Below are positions 1 through 4,725 of a DNA stretch of 7,196 nucleotides, in pieces. This DNA is from Actinomycetes bacterium. Lineage in GTDB: Bacteria > Actinomycetota > Actinomycetes > Actinomycetales > Cellulomonadaceae. The notes below the pieces were generated by a model. That model made no database searches, was not told where the DNA came from, and was given only the letters and a program-made list of their open reading frames with translations. Numbering within the stretch: position 1 is the first letter of the stretch; each line of letters opens with the position of its first letter. The position numbers were made by a program, and so were the translations under genes. The stretch covers positions 1 through 7,196 of the forward strand of contig JAEYXM010000063.1 of the NCBI GenBank assembly GCA_023428465.1, given 5' to 3'.

Positions 1-2324
1 GCGCGGGAGAACTCGCTGACCTCCTGCTGGCGGGACTCCACGCGCTTGCCGGAGCTCATGAGCTGCAGGTAGTCGATGACCACGAGCTTGAGGTCGTGGC
101 GCTGCTTGAGCCGGCGGCACTTGGCCCGGATCTCCATGAGCGACATGTTGGGCGAGTCGTCGATGAACAGCGGCGCCTGGGAGATGCGGCCCATGGTCGC
201 GGCGATCTTCTGCCAGTCCTCGTCGCGCATGGTGCCCTTGCGCATGTTCTGCAGGGGAACCTGCGCCTCCGCCGACAGCAGACGCATGGTGAGCTCGTTG
301 CGGCTCATCTCGAGCGAGAAGATGACGGACGTCATCTGGTGTTTGATCGCTGCGGCCCGTAGGAAGTCCGCGGCGAGCGTCGAGTTGTGCGTCGGGACCA
401 TCGCCCGGCCGGCCAGGTACATGTGGGCGTCGTTCTCGACCTGGACACAGCGGACAGGCACCGACGCGATCGGCGTCACCGAGGTGATGAACCGTGAGCC
501 GAGGCGCGGCGTGCTGCGCCGCCGCCGTTCCTTGTGGGTCAGCCGCTTGCGCTCCAGGAGGAAGACGTCGTCGTCCGTGGTGAAGGTGATGGTGTAGGCC
601 GTGCTCCGCGCCTCATCGCGACCCGCGACCCGGCGCGTCGACCATCCCGACCGGTAACCCAGCGTGTGCACGAGCTCCCTGACGTCGCCAGCGAGGCGGG
701 CATCGGTCAACGTCACCTGGACGCTCCCCGTCGGGTTCACGGTCCCGTCCGTGTCGAGGATGCCGGCGAGGAGGTCGCGCCGCTGCGCCTCGGATGCCCT
801 CAGGTAGAGCTCGGGGATCCGCTTGGCGCCGAGGACGCCCATCGAGCGCAGGATTGCCCCGACCGACCCGGCTCTCCGATGGCAGGTGCGGCATCGCCCG
901 GCGCCAGCCGTGGCGGCACCGCACATGTCGCACGTCGGGCGCCGGTCGAGGCCGAGACCCCGCGACGCGCCTCCGCAACGACGCCCACAGGTAAGGATGT
1001 GCGGCTGACGAGGCTGGAACTGCATCCCGCAGACGATGCAGGCCCGCGGCGCGGCGGACTCCGGACGCGGCAGCAGCAACGAGTAGAGGCGCGCCCCGGG
1101 GCCCTCGCCACGCACGACCGTCCGCAGCCCGCGACCCTCGATGTGCATCGCGATCTCGGGGTCTGCCGACGTGAACCTGGCGGACGCCGAGTGGCCGTCG
1201 CCCACCCACACGCCGAAGGCATAGGGGTCGAGGGGTAGACGTACCTCCGGCAGCTCGAGCGGCGCAGCGTTGGCGACCGAGTGGTTCAGCCGGCCGTCCT
1301 TCGTCTCGCACCGCAGGGTCGCCGCGATCTCCTCCGTCGTCCGGACCGCAGCGAACGTGCGCTGGTTGCGCTGGCGGCTCCACTGCGCACCCACAGCCTG
1401 CTTGGACCGGCGTGATGCGCGCGTGTCGGTGAGCCACTGGTGCTGCGCGTCAGCGACGATCACGGTCCCGTCGTCAAAGGCGACCTCGTAGCAGGGCCGG
1501 CCCTCGAGCACCTCCGTGGCCGCGACGACGCGCGTCGGGGTGCCGTCGGCTGCGATCAGCTCGTCGCCGACCTGCACCTCACCCATGGTCGTCCAGCCGC
1601 TCGGCGTCGGGAGGGGCGTGTCAAGCGCGAGGGCCTTGCCGATGGCCGGCCGTGCCGCCACGACGATCATCTGGCCGGGGTGGAGGCCGTTGGTCAGGGC
1701 GTCGAGCTCGATGAAGCCCGTGGGCACCCCGACCATGCCCTCGCCGCGGTGCCCCGCAGCCTCGATCTCCTCCATCGTGCCGTTGATGATCTCGGCGAGC
1801 GGGAGGTAGTCCTCGCTGGTCCGCTGCTCCGTGACCGCGTAGATCTCAGCCTGGGCGGTGTTGACGAGCTCGTCGACGTCCCCGCCGTCGGCGGCGTAGC
1901 CGAGCTGCACGATGCGCGTGCCCGCGTCGACGAGGCGCCGCAGCACCGCCCGCTCGCGGACGATGCGCGCGTAGTACCCAGCGTTGGCCGCCGTCGGCAC
2001 CATCGAGATGAGCGTGTGCAGGTAGGGCGCGCCGCCGACGCGCGCGATCTCCCCACGCTTGGTGAGCTCGGCTGCGACCGTGACGGCGTCGGCCGGCTCG
2101 CCGCGGCCGTACAGGTCGAGGATCGACTCGTAGATGAGCTCGTGCGCCGGGCGGTAGAAGTCCGGACCGCGCAGGTGCTCGACGACGTCGGCGATCGCGT
2201 CCTTCGACAGGAGCATGCCGCCGAGCACGCTCTGCTCGGCCACCACGTCCTGAGGCGGCGTGCGGTCGAAGCCGGGTTCGCTGCGACCGGTCGAGAGCCC
2301 ACGCTCGAGCTCATCGATGCTCAC
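1..2324 (-). CDS. dnaB: Replicative DNA helicase DnaB, intein-interrupted, C-terminus outside window
   Basis: This is the hexameric, ATP-driven helicase that unwinds DNA at the replication fork. The frame opens with GTG at 2324-2322, preceded by GGGGAG six bases upstream, and reads VSIDELERGLSTGR. Residues about 20-120 form the N-terminal DnaB domain (VVAEQSVLGGMLLS, DFYRPAHELIY, VPTAANAGYYA). The RecA-like domain begins near 200 (GVPTGFIELDALTNGLHPGQM). Walker A is ARPAIGK (224-230) followed, after the intein, by STLAADF; Walker B is LVVIDYLQL with Asp334 in spliced numbering. The 357 extein residues visible are uninterrupted by stops. Actinobacterial DnaB proteins run to about 460 residues, so roughly 100, including the region of conserved motif H4, are missing at position 1. 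The gene is separated from rplI by about 650 bases and so probably has its own promoter. Residues 231 onward are encoded at 383-3. Confidence 0.97.
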   Translation of the reverse strand, partial: MSIDELERGLSTGRSEPGFDRTPPQDVVAEQSVLGGMLLSKDAIADVVEHLRGPDFYRPAHELIYESILDLYGRGEPADAVTVAAELTKRGEIARVGGAPYLHTLISMVPTAANAGYYARIVRERAVLRRLVDAGTRIVQLGYAADGGDVDELVNTAQAEIYAVTEQRTSEDYLPLAEIINGTMEEIEAAGHRGEGMVGVPTGFIELDALTNGLHPGQMIVVAARPAIGKALALDTPLPTPSGWTTMGEVQVGDELIAADGTPTRVVAATEVLEGRPCYEVAFDDGTVIVADAQHQWLTDTRASRRSKQAVGAQWSRQRNQRTFAAVRTTEEIAATLRCETKDGRLNHSVANAAPLELPEVRLPLDPYAFGVWVGDGHSASARFTSADPEIAMHIEGRGLRTVVRGEGPGARLYSLLLPRPESAAPRACIVCGMQFQPRQPHILTCGRRCGGASRGLGLDRRPTCDMCGAATAGAGRCRTCHRRAGSVGAILRSMGVLGAKRIPELYLRASEAQRRDLLAGILDTDGTVNPTGSVQVTLTDARLAGDVRELVHTLGYRSGWSTRRVAGRDEARSTAYTITFTTDDDVFLLERKRLTHKERRRRSTPRLGSRFITSVTPIASVPVRCVQVENDAHMYLAGRAMVPTHNSTLAADFLRAAAIKHQMTSVIFSLEMSRNELTMRLLSAEAQVPLQNMRKGTMRDEDWQKIAATMGRISQAPLFIDDSPNMSLMEIRAKCRRLKQRHDLKLVVIDYLQLMSSGKRVESRQQEVSEFSR
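744..773 (-). other. LAGLIDADG motif 2 of the intein endonuclease
   Basis: Intein residues 288-297 read LLAGILDTDG, a near-perfect LAGLIDADG helix with Asp296 as the catalytic acidic residue. It is followed by TVNPTGSVQVTLTD, typical of the following beta strand. Both active-site aspartates are present, so nothing in the motifs suggests a dead endonuclease. Confidence 0.93.
882..1040 (-). other. Double zinc-ribbon-like insert in the intein endonuclease
   Basis: Intein residues 199-251 hold eight cysteines in two clusters. The first is C199-x2-C202-x13-C216-x3-C220, starting CIVCGMQFQP. The second is C235-x2-C238-x9-C248-x2-C251, starting CDMCGAA and ending CRTCH. Each has the spacing of a four-Cys zinc ribbon. 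The first resembles the CxxCGxxF...CxxxC ribbons often seen in actinobacterial and phage nucleases. The insert lies between the two LAGLIDADG helices and lengthens their spacing to 150 residues (Asp146 to Asp296). Metal binding and a DNA-recognition role are inferences. Confidence 0.75.
1194..1223 (-). other. LAGLIDADG motif 1 of the intein endonuclease
   Basis: Intein residues 138-147 read YAFGVWVGDG. This aligns with the LAGLIDADG helix, with Asp146 in the metal-binding catalytic place. The motif is followed by HSASARFTS, which resembles the start of the first beta strand of the endonuclease fold. Confidence 0.88.
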
Positions 2325-2330
2325 GGACCA

Positions 2331-2336
2331 CTCCCC
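2331..2336 (-). promoter_or_regulatory. dnaB ribosome-binding site
   Basis: GGGGAG lies six bases before the GTG at 2324. It decides the dnaB start, because the nearby ATG triplet at 2314 is in another frame and no other in-frame start has comparable support. Confidence 0.7.
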
Positions 2337-2479
2337 ACCAGGGCTCGACTGACTCGTACGGACGTTCTACCCCGGACATCTGACACCCGCTCTGGTGCTG
2401 ACCGACCGGTGGCTCCGTGGAACTCTCCCGCGAGCCTACGGGCGTCGGGCGCGCGTCCCAACGCCTGGGTCCTCCGCCC

Positions 2480-2620
2480 TGTGGGTGAGCCTGTGGGCGG
2501 CCTGTGGACCACCTCCCGGGTGACTGTGCACAGGACGGGGACAACCTTGTGGATACGCCGCCCCGTACCGCGACTTCACGCCTGCGAGCACCGGTTTCGC
2601 CGTCCACCTGCTGTGGACAC
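2480..2620 (-). promoter_or_regulatory. Candidate DnaA-box array upstream of dnaB
   Basis: Read on the minus strand, seven 9-mers resemble the actinobacterial DnaA box TTGTCCACA, all in one orientation. They are GTGTCCACA (2620-2612, 8/9), GTATCCACA (2556-2548, 7/9, or 8/9 to TTATCCACA), TTGTCCCCG (2544-2536, 7/9), CTGTGCACA (2533-2525, 7/9), TGGTCCACA (2511-2503, 8/9), CCGCCCACA (2500-2492, 6/9) and TCACCCACA (2488-2480, 6/9). The six proximal motifs start at offsets of 12, 11, 22, 11 and 12 bases, close to whole helical turns. Three share the core CCACAGG. That DnaA binds here is inference; several sites are weak. Confidence 0.45.
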
Positions 2621-2800
2621 GACATCGTTTTCGAAGAGTTCACGATGCGGACGGGCGGTCTCGGATGCCGTCGAATCACGCGTCGCTTCACCCGGGTGAG
2701 ATCGGTACAACCCGTCGACGACGCCGCAGCGACGCCCGCGGCCACCCGAGCGGAAGACGGCCACGTCCCGCCGACCCCCCGGACCCCGCGACGGTCGACG

Positions 2801-2848
2801 ACGGACCGCCCGGACCCCGCGCGTCGTGCACAGCCCCGGGCGGTCCGT
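2801..2848 (-). repeat. GC-rich 13-base inverted repeat with competing third copy
   Basis: Positions 2801-2813 and 2836-2848 are perfect reverse complements (13 bp) around a 22-base loop. The right arm core CCGGGCGGTCC is repeated directly at 2893-2903. The left arm could therefore pair with either copy in a minus-strand transcript. A separate 13-base direct repeat, CCCGGACCCCGCG, occurs at 2778-2790 and 2809-2821. No U-rich tract follows the hairpin. Function is unknown; a back-up terminator or a folded leader are possibilities. Confidence 0.5.
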
Positions 2849-2911
2849 TCCGCACAGGTCAGGCCTGCGCGGGCCTCAGGCCCCGTCCCCGGCCGGGCGG
2901 TCCCGGCGCAG

Positions 2912-2954
2912 CACGAAGGCCCGGTCCCGCCGTCGCGGGAACCGGGCCTTCGTG
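2912..2954 (-). terminator. Hairpin terminator of the rpsF-ssb-rpsR-rplI operon
   Basis: A 14-bp perfect stem (2912-2925 with 2941-2954) is extended by a 4-bp inner stem, CCCG with CGGG, across a one-base bulge, with a six-base loop. It begins 18 bases after the rplI stop codon. There is no clear U-tract, which is common for terminators in high-GC actinobacteria. It probably ends most transcription before the dnaB region. Confidence 0.85.
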
Positions 2955-2972
2955 GACGAGCTGGGCGGGCCG

Positions 2973-3425
2973 TCAGGCCTGCGGGACCACGCGGACGGCG
3001 ATCTGCGCCGCGAGGTCCTCGTGCAGGCGGACCTGCACCGTGAAGTCGCCGATCGCCTTGATCGGCTGCGAGATCTCGATCTTGCGACGGTCGAGCTGCG
3101 GGCCACCGGCGGCGGCGACCGCGGCGGCGATCTCCGTCGTCGTCACGGCGCCGAACAGGCGACCGGACGCGCCGGCCTTGGCCGAGATGACCACCGGTGC
3201 GGCCTGGAGCCGGTCGCGGATCGCCTTGGCGTCGTCGAGCGAGGCGATCTCACGGGCCTTGCGGGCCTTGCGGATCGCGTCGATCTGCTTCGCCGCACCC
3301 CGGGTCCACGCGGTGGCCAGGCCACGCGGGAGCAGGTAGTTGCGGGCGTAGCCGTCCTTGACCTCGACGACGTCGCCGGGGGCACCGAGACCGGTCACCT
3401 CGTGCGTGAGGATGAGCTTCTGCAT
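2973..3425 (-). CDS. rplI: 50S ribosomal protein bL9
   Basis: bL9 binds 23S rRNA at the base of the L1 stalk and reaches out to neighbouring ribosomes, helping reading-frame maintenance. The 150-residue product starts MQKLILTHEVTGLG and has the family signature in its N-terminal domain, residues 12-37 (GDVVEVKDGYARNYLLPRG). A long charged connecting helix follows (about 41-75). The C-terminal domain then runs to RVVPQA, with GRLFGAVTTTEIA (88-100) and the basic stretch LDRRKIE (111-117). Length is typical. The ATG at 3425 is preceded by GAGGAAGG in the 15-base gap after rpsR, so the two genes are almost certainly cotranscribed and translated in sequence. A strong hairpin terminator follows directly, making this the last gene of the operon. 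Nothing is unusual about the protein. Confidence 0.98.
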   Translation of the reverse strand: MQKLILTHEVTGLGAPGDVVEVKDGYARNYLLPRGLATAWTRGAAKQIDAIRKARKAREIASLDDAKAIRDRLQAAPVVISAKAGASGRLFGAVTTTEIAAAVAAAGGPQLDRRKIEISQPIKAIGDFTVQVRLHEDLAAQIAVRVVPQA

Positions 3426-3440
3426 GAGTGGCTACCTTCC

Positions 3441-3677
3441 TCAGCGAGCCGAGCTCGAGTACGGGAGCAGAGCCATCTCGCGGGCGTTCTTGACGGCCCG
3501 CGCGATCGCGCGCTGCTCCTGGACGGAGACACCGGTCACCCGACGAGCGCGGATCTTGCCGCGGTCGGAGATGAACTTGCGCAGCAGCGCGGTGTCCTTG
3601 TAGTCGACCACATCGATCTTGGCGACCTTCAGGGGGTTCTGCTTCTTCTTGGGCTTGCGGACGACCGGCTTGGCCAT
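3441..3677 (-). CDS. rpsR: 30S ribosomal protein bS18, cysteine-free form
   Basis: bS18 forms a heterodimer with bS6 on the platform of the 30S subunit. The 78-residue protein starts MAKPVVRKPKKKQNPL and has the family core DYKDTALLRKFISDRGKIRARRVTG (25-49), ending AREMALLPYSSSAR. The ATG at 3677 is chosen because AAGGAG lies eight bases upstream and because upstream in-frame residues do not resemble the family. The protein has no cysteine at all. Many actinobacterial bS18 proteins in this operon carry a CxxC and a further Cys for zinc; here those positions are Lys, Val and Ser-type residues, so this is a C-minus, zinc-independent form. The gene lies 69 bases after ssb, with a hairpin in the gap, and 15 bases before rplI. 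Its partner bS6 is encoded in the same operon. Confidence 0.98.
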   Translation of the reverse strand: MAKPVVRKPKKKQNPLKVAKIDVVDYKDTALLRKFISDRGKIRARRVTGVSVQEQRAIARAVKNAREMALLPYSSSAR

Positions 3678-3700
3678 CGTCAGTACTCCTTGGTCTGTGT

Positions 3701-3730
3701 CACGGGACCCGCGCCGCAGGCGCACCCGTG
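3701..3730 (-). other. Hairpin in the ssb-rpsR gap
   Basis: CACGGG (3701-3706) pairs with CCCGTG (3725-3730). Inside it GCGCC (3711-3715) pairs with GGCGC (3719-3723) around a three-base loop, leaving a small asymmetric internal loop. No U-run follows in the transcript direction, and the rpsR ribosome-binding site starts about 10 bases later. It could be an RNA-stability or partial-termination element that sets the ratio of SSB to the ribosomal proteins; this is inference. Confidence 0.5.
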
Positions 3731-3746
3731 GGGGTCATGGTGTCGA

Positions 3747-4232
3747 TCAGAACGGGGGCTCGTCGGACGGGCCGCCGGTGGGCGTCGCCCACGGGTCGTT
3801 GTCGAAGCTCGCGCCGCCGCCGGAGGACTGGTTGCCGCCACCGCCGAAGCCGCCACCGCCGCCCGAGCGCTGGGCCCGGGTGACCTTCGCGGAGGCGTAC
3901 CGCAGGGACGGGCCGACCTCGTCGACCTGGAGCTCGACGACCGTGCGCTTCTCGCCCTCACGAGTCTCGTAGGACCGCTGCACCAGCCGGCCCTGCACGA
4001 TGACGCGCGTCCCCTTGGTCAGGGACTCGGCGACGTTCTCCGCTGCCTCACGCCAGATCGAGCAGCGCATGAACAGCGTGTCGCCGTCCTTCCACTCGTT
4101 GCTCTGGCGGTCGAACTGTCGGGGGGTGGACGCCACGGTGAAGTTCGCGACCGCCGCCCCGGACGGGGTGAAGCGCAGCTCCGGGTCGCCCGTGAGGTTC
4201 CCGACCACCGTGATGACGGTGTCACCAGCCAT
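3747..4232 (-). CDS. ssb: Single-stranded DNA-binding protein SSB
   Basis: SSB coats single-stranded DNA during replication, recombination and repair and recruits partner enzymes through its C-terminal tip. The 161-residue product starts MAGDTVITVVGNLTGDPELRF. The OB fold covers about residues 1-112, with FTPSGAAVANFTVAST, DTLFMRCSIWREAAENVAESL and GTRVIVQGRL as typical strands. A glycine-rich disordered linker (123-140) follows, and the acidic tip ends SDEPPF, matching the consensus DDxPF-type tail. The ATG at 4232 is supported by GAGGAG five bases upstream; the frame is open further upstream, but that part lies inside rpsF and looks unlike SSB. The gene starts 34 bases after the rpsF stop and is followed by rpsR. 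This rpsF-ssb-rpsR order is conserved across bacteria and couples SSB supply to ribosome synthesis. Confidence 0.98.
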   Translation of the reverse strand: MAGDTVITVVGNLTGDPELRFTPSGAAVANFTVASTPRQFDRQSNEWKDGDTLFMRCSIWREAAENVAESLTKGTRVIVQGRLVQRSYETREGEKRTVVELQVDEVGPSLRYASAKVTRAQRSGGGGGFGGGGNQSSGGGASFDNDPWATPTGGPSDEPPF

Positions 4233-4266
4233 GCCGACTCCTCGTTCTAGGTGGGATGAGCGGCGC

Positions 4267-4557
4267 TCAGCGAGCGTCGGGGCGCAGGATCTTGGTCCGC
4301 AGCACGGCCTCGTTGAGGCGCAGCTGGCGGTCGAGCTCCTTGGCCGTGTCGGGGGTCGCCGTGAAGTCGACCACCGCGTAGATGCCCTCGGACTTCTTCT
4401 TGATGTCGAAGGCGAGGCGGCGCCGACCCCAGATGTCCACCTTGTCGACACTGCCGCCTGCGGTCGTGACGACCGAGAGGTACTTGTCGAGGGACGGGGC
4501 GACGGTGCGCTCTTCGATCTCCGGATCGAGGATGACCATCATCTCGTACTGACGCAT
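4267..4557 (-). CDS. rpsF: 30S ribosomal protein bS6
   Basis: bS6 pairs with bS18 and binds the central domain of 16S rRNA in the 30S platform. The 96-residue protein starts MRQYEMMVILDPEIEE, contains GGSVDKVDIWGRRRLAFDIKK (34-54) and YAVVDFTATPDTAKELDRQLR (60-80), and ends TKILRPDAR, all typical of the family; length is normal. The ATG at 4557 is used. The ribosome-binding site CAGGAGG ends 11 bases upstream. An in-frame GTG four codons earlier overlaps that site and is unlikely to be the start. It is the first gene of the rpsF-ssb-rpsR-rplI operon, with a candidate promoter and a folded leader in the 168-base gap after the PBP gene. The leader suggests translational feedback by the S6:S18 complex. 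Confidence 0.98.
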   Translation of the reverse strand: MRQYEMMVILDPEIEERTVAPSLDKYLSVVTTAGGSVDKVDIWGRRRLAFDIKKKSEGIYAVVDFTATPDTAKELDRQLRLNEAVLRTKILRPDAR

Positions 4558-4568
4558 GCGGATACCCA

Positions 4569-4611
4569 CCTCCTGTGGTCTCAACGGCCACGGTCCTTCC
4601 GTGGCAGGAGG
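4569..4611 (-). promoter_or_regulatory. Candidate S6:S18-binding rpsF leader that sequesters the ribosome-binding site
   Basis: In the transcript, CCUCCUG (4611-4605) is perfectly complementary to CAGGAGG (4575-4569), the rpsF Shine-Dalgarno sequence. The enclosed segment forms the hairpin CCACGG-AAGGA-CCGUGG (4604-4588). Immediately 3' of it lies an unpaired strand starting CCG (4587-4576, CCGUUGAGACCA). An inner hairpin with a CCG in the adjoining bulge is the hallmark of the known S6:S18 autoregulatory mRNA motif, which imitates the rRNA site. The pairing is seen in the sequence; protein binding is inferred from family knowledge. Confidence 0.55.
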
Positions 4612-4670
4612 GTTGTGCGTCTTCGTGCCCACCGGCGGTGATGGCACCACAGGCCGGGCAGCGACCGCCC

Positions 4671-4700
4671 ATGCTACCGGAGCGCGACGACGTCCCCGAA
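4671..4700 (-). promoter_or_regulatory. Candidate promoter of the rpsF operon
   Basis: On the minus strand TAGCAT (4676-4671) fits the TANNNT -10 box. TTCGGG (4700-4695), 18 bases upstream, is a weak -35 candidate. Transcription would begin near 4664, giving a leader of about 105 bases that includes the folded element before rpsF. The call rests on hexamer likeness only. Confidence 0.4.
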
Positions 4701-4725
4701 CGCCGGGTCGCCGCGCCGTCGGGCG

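Larger units (their letters stand above)
384..1634 (-). mobile_element. Class 3 intein with LAGLIDADG homing endonuclease, inserted in the DnaB P-loop
   Basis: This is a 417-residue protein intron in frame with DnaB, splitting GK|ST of Walker A. It starts ALALDTPLPTPSGWTTMG instead of with Cys or Ser and ends VPTHN followed by extein Ser. Block A is GEVQVGDE (18-25). Block B has His65 and Trp67 two residues apart (B:10 and B:12). Block F carries Cys396 (PVRCVQVEN), and block G has Thr415-His416-Asn417. Ala1 together with W67, C396 and T415 is the known class 3 signature, in which the block F Cys, not residue 1, starts splicing. The middle, about residues 135-300, is a two-motif LAGLIDADG endonuclease. 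The GC content looks like that of the host gene. Codons that are uncommon nearby (TAT, CTA, AGA, TGT) occur inside it, which hints at separate ancestry. Position and class match the mycobacterial and mycobacteriophage DnaB P-loop inteins. The identification is firm; splicing activity is inferred. Confidence 0.97.
2325..2972. other. Long intergenic region between rplI and dnaB
   Basis: No credible protein-coding gene was found in these 648 bases. The open frames present on both strands show no start with a ribosome-binding site and no recognisable protein, and they overlap known genes in other phases. From right to left the region contains the rplI terminator hairpin, a set of inverted and direct GC-rich repeats (2778-2903), the 12-base perfect palindrome TCACCCGGGTGA (2688-2699), an AT-richer patch (about 2621-2643), and a series of DnaA-box-like motifs (2480-2620). 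A dnaB promoter must lie here or upstream. The only -10-like hexamer noticed near the start is TAGAAC (2369-2364 on the minus strand), without a matching -35, so it is not claimed. Confidence 0.7.

Noticed and set aside
1..60. A second DnaB intein at the H4 motif, as in some mycobacteria
   Set aside because: That motif lies beyond the window, so nothing can be said.
613..1437. A 274-codon minus-strand frame inside the intein region
   Set aside because: It is a shifted reading of the intein; the in-frame translation gives clear Hint and LAGLIDADG motifs with no stop.
2480..2620. Chromosomal replication origin
   Set aside because: Box-like motifs are few and degenerate, there is no clear AT-rich unwinding region, and dnaA and dnaN are not adjacent. 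A regulatory or titration site fits better.
1440..2699. A 419-codon open frame on the plus strand
   Set aside because: It runs antisense to dnaB and its intein and has no recognisable protein. It is a by-product of high GC.
2311..2745. A possible small gene between rplI and dnaB, as in mycobacteria
   Set aside because: No ribosome-binding site or recognisable protein was seen, and it overlaps the dnaB start in another frame.
2826..4250. A 474-codon open frame on the plus strand
   Set aside because: It is antisense to rplI, rpsR and ssb, all of which are firmly identified, and its translation is low-complexity Arg/Gly/Asp-rich.
4677..4725. Terminator after the PBP gene
   Set aside because: Only short, imperfect GC-rich pairings are present and no convincing stem-loop was found.
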